The translations under genes and the position numbers were made by a program. The notes beneath the pieces were generated by a model. The model was not told the DNA's origin and did no database searches. It saw only the letters and a program-made list of their open reading frames with translations. From the NCBI RefSeq assembly GCF_000190375.1, contig NZ_AEWG01000143.1, forward strand, positions 1-54,025: DNA of 54,025 nucleotides, written 5' to 3'. This document shows, piece after piece, positions 35,280 through 46,045 of the stretch (the first letter of the stretch is position 1; each line of letters begins with the position of its first letter). Source of the DNA: Rubrivivax benzoatilyticus JA2 = ATCC BAA-35 (GTDB taxonomy: Bacteria; Pseudomonadota; Gammaproteobacteria; Burkholderiales; Burkholderiaceae_C).

Positions 35280-36242
35280 ATGACGCTGCTCGAACAACTG
35301 GCCTCCGGCGCGATCACGCTGCGCCCCGCCGTGCTCGCCGACGCGCCGGCCGTCTACGACGCCCACCGCGACTCGGTGCTGCATCTCTGTGCCGAGGCCT
35401 ACACGCCGGCGCAGATGGCGGCCTGGTTCGAGGGCCGCAGCGCCGCCATCCACCACCCGGGCATCGAGGCCGGCCAGATGACGCTGGCCGAGCGCGACGG
35501 CCGCGTGCTCGGTTTCTGCGCCGCCGTGCCGGGCGAGGTGACGCTGCTCTTCGTGCGCCCCGAGGCCGCCGGCAGCGGCCTGGGCGGGCATCTGCTGCAC
35601 GTCGCGGTGCTGCGCGCCCGGCAGGGCCACGACGGGCCGGTGACGGTGGTGGCGACACGCAACTCGCGCCGCTTCTACGAGCACCACGGCTTCGCCGCCG
35701 TCGAGGACGGCTTCTTCGTGCGCGGCGCGGCCGAGACGCGTTTCGAGGTCGTCGTCATGCGCGGCGGCCCGGCCGTGCCGCAGATCGTGCCGCTGGCCGA
35801 ACGGCCCGACCTGATGCCGCTGATCCGCCGCCGCTTCGAGGCCGAGTGGCCGGCCTGGTACGGCCCCGGCGGGCCGGGCGACGCGCTGCACGATCTGCAG
35901 CACTACGCCCGCCACGACGCGCTGCCGCTGGGCCTGGTGGCCCGGCTCGACGGCCATCCCTGCGGCTTCATGGCGCTCAAGCGTGAAGGGCTGGCTTCGC
36001 TGCCGGAACTCGGGCCGTGGGTCGGCGCGGCGGTCGTGCACCCGGGCCTGCGCCGTCTGGGCATCGGCCGCGCGCTGTTGCTCGAGCTGCAGCGTCGCGC
36101 CGCGGCACTGGGCGAGACGCGGCTGTACTGCGCCACCGCGTCGGCCGCCTCGCTGCTGCAGCGCTGCGGCTGGCGCCGGCTGCGGTGCGTCGAGCACGGC
36201 GGCGAGACGCTGGAGCTGTACGACAAGCCGCTCGGCGGCTGA
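35280..36242 (+). CDS. Tandem GNAT acetyltransferase (two domains)
   Basis: 320 residues from ATG 35280 (an in-frame ATG at 35211 adds 23 residues without family similarity). Domain 1: ITLRPAVLADAPAVYDAHRDS, VTLLFVRPEAAGSGLGGHLL (acetyl-CoA loop), RNSRRFYEHHGFAAVED. Domain 2 (from about 165): IVPLAERPDLMPLI, AAVVHPGLRRLGIGRALL, ATASAASLLQRCGWRRL. Tandem GNATs often use only one half for catalysis. Substrate unknown. Confidence 0.85.
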   Translation: MTLLEQLASGAITLRPAVLADAPAVYDAHRDSVLHLCAEAYTPAQMAAWFEGRSAAIHHPGIEAGQMTLAERDGRVLGFCAAVPGEVTLLFVRPEAAGSGLGGHLLHVAVLRARQGHDGPVTVVATRNSRRFYEHHGFAAVEDGFFVRGAAETRFEVVVMRGGPAVPQIVPLAERPDLMPLIRRRFEAEWPAWYGPGGPGDALHDLQHYARHDALPLGLVARLDGHPCGFMALKREGLASLPELGPWVGAAVVHPGLRRLGIGRALLLELQRRAAALGETRLYCATASAASLLQRCGWRRLRCVEHGGETLELYDKPLGG

Positions 36243-36321
36243 TCCCCGGGTCGTGCGCCCCGCGCTTTCGCGTGGCCGGTCCTGCGGCTAGGCTGCGGGC
36301 CGACTCCGCCGGAGTGTCCCG

Positions 36322-36882
36322 ATGCCATCCAACCAGTTGCCCGAACAGCTCGAGACCGAGCGCCTGCTGATCCGCGTGCCGCGTCCGGGCGATGGGCCGG
36401 TGTTCAACGAAGCCGTGCTGCAGTCGCTGCCGCAGCTCGCGCCCTGGCTGGGCTGGGTGACGCCGCCGCCGACGCCGGCGCAGTCCGAGGCCAGCTGCCG
36501 CCGCTTCCACGCCCGCTGGCTGCTCAACGAGAGCCTGGTGGTGTTCTTCTTCCTGAAGTCCTCGGGCCGCCTCGTCGGCGGCAGCGGCCTGCACGACGCC
36601 GACTGGACGCTGCGCCGCTTCGAGATCGGCTACTGGTGCCGCGCCGGCCACGAAGGCCAGGGCCTGATGACCGAAGGCGTGCGCGCGCTGGCCGAGCACG
36701 CCCTGGGCGAACTGGCCGCCAACCGCGTCTTCATCACCTGCGACGAACGCAACGTGCGCAGCTGGAAGCTGGCCGAACGCGCCGGCTTCCGCCACGAAGG
36801 CACGCTGGTCAACGAACGGCTGGACCTGCAGGGGCGCCTGCGCACGACGCGCGTCTACGCGCGCACGCCGCCGCCGCCCTGA
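36322..36882 (+). CDS. RimJ/RimL-like GNAT acetyltransferase
   Basis: 186 residues. LETERLLIRVPRPGDGPVF is the typical start; FEIGYWCRAGHEGQGLMTEGVRAL carries the acetyl-CoA loop (GHEGQGLMTE) and ITCDERNVRSWKLAERAGFRHEGTL the conserved Asn/Glu block. Family members acetylate ribosomal protein N-termini or other amines. It is the third GNAT-bearing gene in 3 kb. RBS GGAGTG at 36312. Confidence 0.87.
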   Translation: MPSNQLPEQLETERLLIRVPRPGDGPVFNEAVLQSLPQLAPWLGWVTPPPTPAQSEASCRRFHARWLLNESLVVFFFLKSSGRLVGGSGLHDADWTLRRFEIGYWCRAGHEGQGLMTEGVRALAEHALGELAANRVFITCDERNVRSWKLAERAGFRHEGTLVNERLDLQGRLRTTRVYARTPPPP

Positions 36883-36889
36883 TCAGCCC

Positions 36890-37672
36890 TCAGGCGCCGC
36901 GCTTGCGCGCCTTGAAGCGTTCCACCGCCGCCCAGTGGTCCTCGTGCACCCAGGCCTGCACGAAGTGGCGCTGCTCGATCTCGCGCCGTTCGCGGTAGGG
37001 CTCGCCGCGGCGCAGTGCACGCGTCTGCTCGACGGCGCCGGTCAGCGCGGCGCGCGTCTGGCGCAGGATCGGGGCGATGAACTCGTCCACCGCCGCCGGC
37101 ATCGCCGCGGCGTCGGGCACGACGAGGTCGGCCAGGCCCCAGGCCAGCGCGGTCTGTGCCGGCACCAGCTCGCAGCGCGACATCATGCGCAGCGCGCGTG
37201 CAGGGCCCACCAGCGAGGCCAGGTCCGGCCCGCCGCCCCAGGCCGAGGTGATGGCCAGCCGGCCGTGGATGAAGCCGATGTGCGTGCCTTCGCGCATCAG
37301 GCGGAAGTCGCAGGCCACGGCCAGTTCGCTGCCGCCGCCGATGGCGTCGCCGTTGAGCACCGCGACCACCGGCACCGGGCAGTCGCGCACGGTGTCCAGC
37401 ACGGTGCGGCCGCGGTCGGACATCAGCCGCGCGTCGTCTTCGCTGCGCACGGCCTCCAGTTCCAGCACGTCGCCGCCGGCGGCGAAGTAGCGCTCGCCGG
37501 CGCCGGTGACGATCACGCAGCGCAGCGCGGGGTCGTGCGCGTGCTGCAGCAGCGCCTCGCGCAGCGCGGTCAGCACCGCCATCGACAGCGGGTTGTGGCG
37601 CTCCGGCCGGTCGACGGTCAGGCGCAGGATCGCGCCGTCGCGCTCGACCCGCAGCGGGTTGGGTTCGGCCAT
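36890..37672 (-). CDS. Enoyl-CoA hydratase/isomerase (crotonase) family protein
   Basis: 260 residues from ATG 37672. DRPERHNPLSMAVLTALREAL and AGERYFAAGGDVLELEA (oxyanion region) are crotonase landmarks, and GGSELAVACDFRLM keeps the first catalytic Glu. At the second position, where hydratases have a P-E-x-x-L-G, the sequence reads FIHGRLAITSAWGGG without the Glu. A plain hydratase role is therefore doubtful; decarboxylase or isomerase chemistry is possible. It stands alone. Confidence 0.82.
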   Translation of the reverse strand: MAEPNPLRVERDGAILRLTVDRPERHNPLSMAVLTALREALLQHAHDPALRCVIVTGAGERYFAAGGDVLELEAVRSEDDARLMSDRGRTVLDTVRDCPVPVVAVLNGDAIGGGSELAVACDFRLMREGTHIGFIHGRLAITSAWGGGPDLASLVGPARALRMMSRCELVPAQTALAWGLADLVVPDAAAMPAAVDEFIAPILRQTRAALTGAVEQTRALRRGEPYRERREIEQRHFVQAWVHEDHWAAVERFKARKRGA

Positions 37673-37805
37673 CGTCAGGGTTCTCCGGGTGACGGCCGTC
37701 CGCACGACGGCCGGGAGCGCCGGATTGTCCCCCCGCGGCCGGCCCGTGCCGGGCGCCCGGCGCGAGCCCTGCAACCGGCCGGGCGGGCCCCGGCGGTGCG
37801 GCGGC

Positions 37806-38444
37806 TCAGGTGCCGCGCACGTAGGGGTTGTGGCGCCGTTCGTCGCCGAACGTGCTCTCCGGCCCGTGGCCGGGCACGAAGACGGTGTCGTCGCCCATCG
37901 GCCACAGGCGCTGCACGATGCTGTCGATCAGCGTCGCGTGGTCGCCGCCGGGGAAGTCGGTGCGGCCGATGCTGCCGGCGAACAGCACGTCGCCGACGAA
38001 GGCACGTTTCGCCTCGGCGCTGTGGAAGACGACGTGGCCCGGCGTGTGCCCGGGGCAGTGGCGCACGGCCAGCGCCGAGCGGCCGACGGCGACGGTGTCG
38101 CCGTCCTTCAGCCAGCGTGCCGGCACGAAGGGCTCGGCGGCCGGGAAACCGAACATCGCCGCCTGCTGTGCGAGGCCGTCGATCCAGAAGCGGTCGCCCT
38201 CGTGCGGGCCGACGATCGGCAGCGACAGCTCGCGCGCCAGACGGCCGGCGCCGCCGGCGTGGTCGATGTGGGCGTGCGTCAGCAGGATCAGCCGCGGCAC
38301 GACGTCCAGACGCTGCAGCGCCGCCAGGATCGCCGGCACGTCCCCGCCCGGGTCCAGCACCGCGGCTTCGCGCGTCTCGTCGCACCAGAGGATGCTGCAG
38401 TTCTGCTGGAAAGGGGTGACGGGGACGGTGCGGTACTGGAGCAT
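37806..38444 (-). CDS. MBL-fold hydrolase, glyoxalase II-like (YcbL type)
   Basis: 212 residues. The metal site THAHIDHAGG, HCPGHTPGHVVF, VGDVLFAGSIGRTDFPGG and a final PGHGPESTFGDERRHNPYV are complete. The pattern matches YcbL-like type II glyoxalases, which hydrolyse thioesters with two metals. ATG 38444 starts MLQYRTVPVTPFQQNCSIL, the family beginning. Confidence 0.92.
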   Translation of the reverse strand: MLQYRTVPVTPFQQNCSILWCDETREAAVLDPGGDVPAILAALQRLDVVPRLILLTHAHIDHAGGAGRLARELSLPIVGPHEGDRFWIDGLAQQAAMFGFPAAEPFVPARWLKDGDTVAVGRSALAVRHCPGHTPGHVVFHSAEAKRAFVGDVLFAGSIGRTDFPGGDHATLIDSIVQRLWPMGDDTVFVPGHGPESTFGDERRHNPYVRGT

Positions 38445-38680
38445 CGGGCGGGCCGTGGGGCGGGTTTCCTGGCCGCGATTTTGTCCGCTGTCGCCGGCGG
38501 CACGCGCGGCCGCAGCGCACCGCGGCCGGGCAGTCGTGCTGCATTTCGCCGATCTGGCAGGGGCGGGCCCGGCGTTCCCGCGTGCCGCTGCAGGCCGGCC
38601 CGGGCCGGGCCGGCGCAAGGCGTCGCATACCGCGGCCGGTATAGTCGTCGTCCTTCCCACCCGTCGCCCGAGGACTCCCG

Positions 38681-39061
38681 ATGAAGACCGCCCACGACCT
38701 CGTCGTCGCCGCCAAGGCGCGCATCCGCGAACTGCCGCCGGACCAGGCCGAGGCCGCCGTCGCGCAGGCCGACGTGCTGCTCGACGTGCGCGAGGCCGAC
38801 GAGTACGCCGCCGGCCATCTGCCCGGGGCGCTGCACGTCTCGCGCGGCATGCTGGAGTTCAAGCTGAGCGCCACGCCGGCGCTGGCCGAGCGCGGCCAGA
38901 AGGTCGTGCTGTACTGCAAGAGCAGCGGCCGCGCGGCGCTGGCCGCGGTGGCGCTGCAGGAGATGGGCTACACCGACGTCGTGTCGATCGCCGGCGGTTA
39001 CGACGCCTGGGTCGCGGCCGGCAAGCCGGTCGTGCGGCCCGAGGCGCCGGCCTTCGACTGA
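38681..39061 (+). CDS. Rhodanese-like sulfurtransferase
   Basis: 126 residues, single rhodanese domain: LLDVREADEYAAGHLPGALHV, then the active-site loop YCKSSGRAAL with the persulfide Cys, and AGGYDAWVAAG at the end. It moves sulfane sulfur between carriers. Upstream, GGTATAGT at 38639 could be a -10 region. Its stop codon abuts that of the YeiH gene (TGATCA). Confidence 0.92.
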   Translation: MKTAHDLVVAAKARIRELPPDQAEAAVAQADVLLDVREADEYAAGHLPGALHVSRGMLEFKLSATPALAERGQKVVLYCKSSGRAALAAVALQEMGYTDVVSIAGGYDAWVAAGKPVVRPEAPAFD

Positions 39062-40093
39062 TCAGCCGGCCAGCGCCGGCACGGCGAGGTTGATCGCCAG
39101 CCCGCCGACGGCCAGCCAGACCAGCAGCAGCGCCGCCAGCGCCAGCGGCCGCGTGCCGGCGCGGCGCAGCGCCGAGACGTGCGTCGTCAGCCCCAGCGCG
39201 GCCATCGCCGTGGCCAGCAGCGCGGCGTCGATCACGAGCAGCGTGTCCACCAGCGCCGGCGGCAGCGCCAGCAGCGGGTGCAGCAGCACGACGGCGACGA
39301 AGCCGAGCGCGAACCAGGGCACGGTGATGCGCCCCGTGCCGCCATCGCCGCGGCGCGTGTCCCAGGCCGACAGCAGCAGCAGGAAGGGCGCGAGCAGCAT
39401 CACCCGCGCCAGCTTGGCCACCACTGCGGCGTCGGCCGCGCTCTCGCCCGCCGGCCGCGCCGCGGCGACGACCTGCGCCACCTCGTGCAGCGTCGAGCCG
39501 ACGTAGAGCCCGAAGCCCGCCGCGTCCAGCCCCAGCAGCGGGTAGGCCAGCGGGTAGGCGAACATCGCCAGCGTGCCGAAGACGACCACGGTGGACACCG
39601 CCACCGCCACCTCGTCGGCGCGGCCGCGCAACACCGGCGCGCAGGCCATCACCGCGGCGGCGCCGCAGATCGAGCTGCCGGCGCCGATCAGCACCGTCGT
39701 GCGGTGGTCCAGGCCGAAGACGCGCCGCCCGAGCGTGTAGGCCAGCACGAAGGTCGTGCCGACCATCAGCAGGTCGATCACCAGCCCGCTGGCGCCCAGC
39801 GCGCCCAGGTCGGCCAGCCCCAGCCGCAGCCCGTAGAGCACGATGCCCCAGCGCAGCAGGCGCTGCTTCGCGAACTCGATGCCCGGCCCGGTGGCCGCAT
39901 GCCGTGCCGCCGGCATGTGACCGACGGCGATGCCGAGCACGATGGCCAGCGTCAGCGCACCCAGGCCGTGGGCCGCGAAGCCCGGCGCGGCGGTCAGCGC
40001 CGTGGCCGCGGCGGCGATGGCGCCGGCCAGCGCCAGCCCGGGCAGCCGCGCGCGCATCGAAGAGGAGGGGAGGGCGAACGACAAGGCGCGCAT
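39062..40093 (-). CDS. YeiH/UPF0324 family membrane protein (putative sulfate exporter)
   Basis: 343 residues with about ten helices. LAIVLGIAVGHMPA, GIEFAKQRLLRWGIVLYGLRL, VLIGAGSSICGAAAVMACAPVL and GSTLHEVAQVVAA are the family signatures. Database names call it a sulfate exporter but direct evidence for the family is thin. It is divergent from a LysR regulator, the classic yeiH/yeiE layout. Confidence 0.9.
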   Translation of the reverse strand: MRALSFALPSSSMRARLPGLALAGAIAAAATALTAAPGFAAHGLGALTLAIVLGIAVGHMPAARHAATGPGIEFAKQRLLRWGIVLYGLRLGLADLGALGASGLVIDLLMVGTTFVLAYTLGRRVFGLDHRTTVLIGAGSSICGAAAVMACAPVLRGRADEVAVAVSTVVVFGTLAMFAYPLAYPLLGLDAAGFGLYVGSTLHEVAQVVAAARPAGESAADAAVVAKLARVMLLAPFLLLLSAWDTRRGDGGTGRITVPWFALGFVAVVLLHPLLALPPALVDTLLVIDAALLATAMAALGLTTHVSALRRAGTRPLALAALLLVWLAVGGLAINLAVPALAG

Positions 40094-40167
40094 CGTGCGT
40101 CCCGTCGCGTGATTAGAAAAACGAGTTGTTTGCGTATATTCGAGCGACTCAGCAACTCGATCGAACG

Positions 40168-41049
40168 ATGCGTTTCACGCTGCGCCAACTGGAGGTGCTG
40201 CTCGCGGTGGCCGACTGCGGCAGCACCGCGGCGGCCGGCGAACGGGTGGCGCTGTCGCAGTCGGCGACCAGCGCCGCGCTCGGCGAGCTGGAGTCGCTGC
40301 TCGGCACGCGGCTCTTCGACCGTGTCGGCCGCCGGCTGCTGCTCAACGAACGCGGCCGCGCCGTGCTGCCCGAGCTGCGCGAGGCGCTGGACCGTCTGCG
40401 CCGGCTGGAGCACCAGTTCAGCGGCGGCGAAGCCGGGCCGCCGCTGGCGCTGCGCCTGGGCGCCAGCCGCACCGTCGGCAACTACCTCGTGCCGCCGCTG
40501 CTGGCGCGGCTGCTGCGCCAGCGGCCCGACGCGCAGGTCACGCTGCAGATCGACAACACCCGCGCCATCGCCGCCGCCGCGGCGCGGCTGGAGCTCGACG
40601 TCGCGCTGGTCGAAGGCCATTGCAGCGAACCCGAGCTCAACGTCGAACGCTGGTCCGAAGACCGGCTGCTGCTCGTCGCCGCCGCCGACGACCCGCTGGC
40701 CGCGCCTGGCCGGCGGCTGGACTGTGCCGAGCTGCGCGACGCACGCTGGCTGTTGCGCGAGCCGGGCTCGGGCACGCGTGAAGCCGTCGAGCAGGCACTG
40801 CTGCCGCGGCTGGACCACTTCTCGCGCACGCTGCAGTTCGACAGCAACGAAGCGCTGCTGCAGGGCGTGGCCGCCGGTCTCGGCGTCAGCTGCCTGAGTT
40901 CCTGGGTCGTCGCCGACGCGCTGGCGCTGGGCCGCATCCGGCTGCTGGACGGCGGGCTGCCGGCCATCGTGCGGCCGCTGTACCTGGTGCACCACCGGGC
41001 GCGCACGCCGTCGCCGGCGCTGCGCGAGTGGCTCGCGCCGCCGGACTGA
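40168..41049 (+). CDS. LysR-family regulator (YeiE/CysB-like) of the adjacent yeiH
   Basis: 293 residues. MRFTLRQLEVLLAVADCGSTAAAGERVALSQSATSAALGELE is the LysR helix-turn-helix, followed by the effector domain (LRLGASRTVGNYLVPPLLARLL ... REPGSGTREAVEQALLP). The GSGTRE block is typical of regulators sensing oxyanions or sulfur compounds. The 74-bp divergent gap is AT-richer (TTAGAAAAACGAGTTG...), as expected of a LysR-controlled promoter. Confidence 0.9.
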   Translation: MRFTLRQLEVLLAVADCGSTAAAGERVALSQSATSAALGELESLLGTRLFDRVGRRLLLNERGRAVLPELREALDRLRRLEHQFSGGEAGPPLALRLGASRTVGNYLVPPLLARLLRQRPDAQVTLQIDNTRAIAAAAARLELDVALVEGHCSEPELNVERWSEDRLLLVAAADDPLAAPGRRLDCAELRDARWLLREPGSGTREAVEQALLPRLDHFSRTLQFDSNEALLQGVAAGLGVSCLSSWVVADALALGRIRLLDGGLPAIVRPLYLVHHRARTPSPALREWLAPPD

Positions 41050-42228
41050 TCAGTGCGGCGCGTCGCCGCGGCGTGCGCGGGCGGCGGCCAGCGCCGCGGC
41101 CAGGCGCGCCTCGGCGTCGGCCGCGTCCACCGGCTTCGGCGGCGGCGCCTGTCGTGCCGCACGGCGGGCGGCGACGATGGCGCTGACGACGATCGCTGCG
41201 AACAGCGCCACCGAGGCCGCGTTCAGCGCCGAGCCCAGCGCCTTCAGGCCGGCGTCTTCGGCGCCGCCGAACAGCCGCAGCGCCAGCGACGCCTGCAGCG
41301 CCACCACCGGCACGTAGAAACGCGCGCCGAAGCGCAGCTTGACCTTGGCGACTGCCGGCAGGATCACCGGCGCGTGGCCCATCACCATGCTGAAGACGAA
41401 GCCCAGGCCCAGCGCGTGCAGCGCCATGTCGCGCCCGGGGCAGCCCAGCGCGGTGCCCATCCAGGCCAGCCCGCCGACCACCAGCCAGGCGTAGCCCGAC
41501 AGCAGGCACAGCGCCATGTAGCGTGGCAGCCCGGGCGCGCGCACCGTGCGCCGCGCGACGTCGTAGAGCGCGAACCAGACGCCCAGCGCCATCAGCGCCA
41601 GGCCGTAGACCACGCCGCCGGCCGCCGGCCGCCAGGCCGACAGCAGCGCGCCCGCCAGCAGTGCCGCGACGATGCCCAGCAGCGCCGGTTCGGCCGCCGG
41701 CTTGCGCGGCGCGAAACGCGTCATCTCCAGCCGCTCGGCGCCCACCGTCAGCACGAGGAAGACGAACCACCAGACCGGTGCGTCGGCGCCGCGGCCGGTG
41801 GCGAACAAGGCGTTGCCGGCCAGCCAGGCCCCCGCGGCCAGCGCCAGCAGCCGGGTGTGCGTCATCGCCTGGCGCTTGAGCAGCAGCGCGTGCACCGCGA
41901 CGAACACCGCCGCGCCGGCCAGCGACAGCGCTGCCGCGAGCCCGGTCGCGCCGGCCAGCAGCGCCAGCGCCCCGGCGCCCGACAGCGCCGGCGCCGCGAA
42001 GGCCCAGCGCACCCGCGCGGCGACCGCCCGTTCGACGGCGATCACGGTGCCGAAGAAACCCGACAGCATCAGCGCCGCGTGGAACACCGCCGCGCGGCCG
42101 AAGACCTGCGCACCGGCATCCGTGGCCAGCAGCGTCTGGCCGACACCCACGCGCAGCAGCCCGCCGATCACCGCCGAGACGAGCACGGTGACGACGGCGG
42201 TGGCGACCAGCGGGCGCAGGTACTTCAT
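41050..42228 (-). CDS. NnrS-like multi-helix membrane protein of the denitrification region
   Basis: 392 residues with about twelve helices. HAALMLSGFFGTVIAVERAVA, GLPRYMALCLLSGYAWLVVGG and HALGLGFVFSMVMGHAPVILPAV carry the repeated His seen in NnrS-type proteins. A charged Ala-rich tail ends the protein. NnrS family members help cells deal with nitric oxide; this divergent one lies last in an operon with nirE and a DUF59 gene, which supports the link. The start is ATG 42228, 7 bp after the DUF59 stop. Confidence 0.78.
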   Translation of the reverse strand: MKYLRPLVATAVVTVLVSAVIGGLLRVGVGQTLLATDAGAQVFGRAAVFHAALMLSGFFGTVIAVERAVAARVRWAFAAPALSGAGALALLAGATGLAAALSLAGAAVFVAVHALLLKRQAMTHTRLLALAAGAWLAGNALFATGRGADAPVWWFVFLVLTVGAERLEMTRFAPRKPAAEPALLGIVAALLAGALLSAWRPAAGGVVYGLALMALGVWFALYDVARRTVRAPGLPRYMALCLLSGYAWLVVGGLAWMGTALGCPGRDMALHALGLGFVFSMVMGHAPVILPAVAKVKLRFGARFYVPVVALQASLALRLFGGAEDAGLKALGSALNAASVALFAAIVVSAIVAARRAARQAPPPKPVDAADAEARLAAALAAARARRGDAPH

Positions 42229-42235
42229 CGCGGCC

Positions 42236-42582
42236 TCACCAACCCATGAACTGGCGGGCCGCAGGGCTCATGCGCTCCGGCGTCCACTCCGGCGTCCAGG
42301 TCAGCTCCAGGTCCACCGCCCAGCCGGCCGGCAGCACCTGCATCAGCTCGCTCTCCACGTCGTCGGCGATCGAGTCGGCCAGCGGGCAGGCGGCCGAGGT
42401 CGTGGTCAGCAGGATCGAGGCGATGCGGTCTTGCAGCCGCACGCCGTAGACCAGGCCGACGTCGACGATGGTCAGCGCGATCTCCGGGTCGACGACCCGC
42501 GCCAGCGCCTCGAGCACCGGCTCGCGCCACTCGGGCGGGCCTTCGTACGGAATGCGGGCGAAGGCCGCGGCACGGCTCTCGT

Positions 42583-42586
<4 letters not shown>
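42236..42586 (-). CDS. DUF59/MIP18 (SufT/PaaD-like) iron-sulfur assembly factor
   Basis: 116 residues. EPVLEALARVVDPEIALTIVDVGLVYGV is the DUF59 core (DPEI ... DLGLV) and LTTTSAACPLADSIADDVESEL carries the conserved Cys. Such proteins assist maturation of Fe-S enzymes. The ATG overlaps the nirE stop by 4 bp. Its place in the nir region suggests a role in maturing the radical-SAM enzyme NirJ or another Fe-S protein of the pathway; that is inference. Confidence 0.87.
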
Positions 42587-45341
<2,755 letters not shown>

Positions 45342-45350
45342 TGTCGCGCA

Positions 45351-45376
45351 CCGGGGCGGCCGCGGCGCCGCCCCGG
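45351..45376 (+). terminator. Stable hairpin between nirS and nirM
   Basis: CCGGGGCGGC (45351-45360) and GCCGCCCCGG (45367-45376) make a 10-bp perfect GC stem with a 6-base loop, 10 bp after the nirS stop. No T-run follows, so it may protect the nirS transcript 3' end or attenuate reading into nirM rather than stop it fully. Confidence 0.6.
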
Positions 45377-45401
45377 GTTCCCGCCCCGAAAGGACTGTTT
45401 C

Positions 45402-45713
45402 ATGAACAAGACCCTGCTGGTCGCGCTCGGCCTCGCGTTCGTCTCCGCCGGTGCGCTGGCCGCACCCGAGGACGCGCTCACCAAGGCCGCGTGCATGGCC
45501 TGCCACACCAAGGACAAGAAGCTCGTCGGTCCGTCGTTCAAGGACATCGCGACCAAGTACAAGGGCCAGGACGTCAGTGCCAAGCTCTTCGACAAGGTGC
45601 GCAAGGGCGGCTCGGGCAGCTTCGGCCCGATCCCGATGTCGCCCAACCCGCCCGAGAAGATCTCCGACGCCGACCTCAAGGAGGTCATCGCGTGGATCCT
45701 CAAGCAAGGCTGA
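45402..45713 (+). CDS. nirM: Cytochrome c551/c552, electron donor to NirS
   Basis: 103 residues. Signal peptide (ALGLAFVSAGALA), heme motif CMACHTKDKKLVGP at residues 31-35 and axial Met in GPIPMSPN. The C-terminal helix DLKEVIAWILKQG is typical of the c551 family. RBS AAAGGA before ATG 45402. It overlaps the nirC start by 22 bp and has a close relative at 52237. Confidence 0.92.
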   Translation: MNKTLLVALGLAFVSAGALAAPEDALTKAACMACHTKDKKLVGPSFKDIATKYKGQDVSAKLFDKVRKGGSGSFGPIPMSPNPPEKISDADLKEVIAWILKQG

Positions 45714-46045
45714 GGCTCGGCCGGTGGGCGGCCGTCGTGCTGACGACGGCGGCCACCACCGCCATGGCCGCCGACCCCGCACCCGAGCGCCAGCAGCAGC
45801 TGGTGCGGGTGGTGCGGCAGGACTGCGGCTCGTGCCACGGCATGCGGCTCGGCGGCGGCCTCGGCCCCGCGCTGACGCCGCAGGCCCTGGCCGACAAACC
45901 CGTCGACGGCCTGGCCGCGACGATCTTCCACGGACGCCCCGGCACGCCGATGCCGCCCTGGCGCGCGATGCTCGACGAGGGCGAGGCGCGCTGGATCGCC
46001 GAACGGCTGCTCACAGGCTTCCCCGAACTGCCCGCCTCCCGATGA
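45692..46045 (+). CDS. nirC: NirC-like c-type cytochrome
   Basis: 117 residues from GTG 45692, placed 7 bp after AAGGAGG (45678-45684) inside the 3' end of nirM, so the start is well supported. A signal peptide (VVLTTAATTAMA) and one heme site CGSCHGMRLGGGLGP are followed by a Met ligand region (GTPMPPW). NirC proteins pass electrons to or mature NirS. The stop overlaps the nirF ATG. Confidence 0.88.
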   Translation: MDPQARLRLGRWAAVVLTTAATTAMAADPAPERQQQLVRVVRQDCGSCHGMRLGGGLGPALTPQALADKPVDGLAATIFHGRPGTPMPPWRAMLDEGEARWIAERLLTGFPELPASR

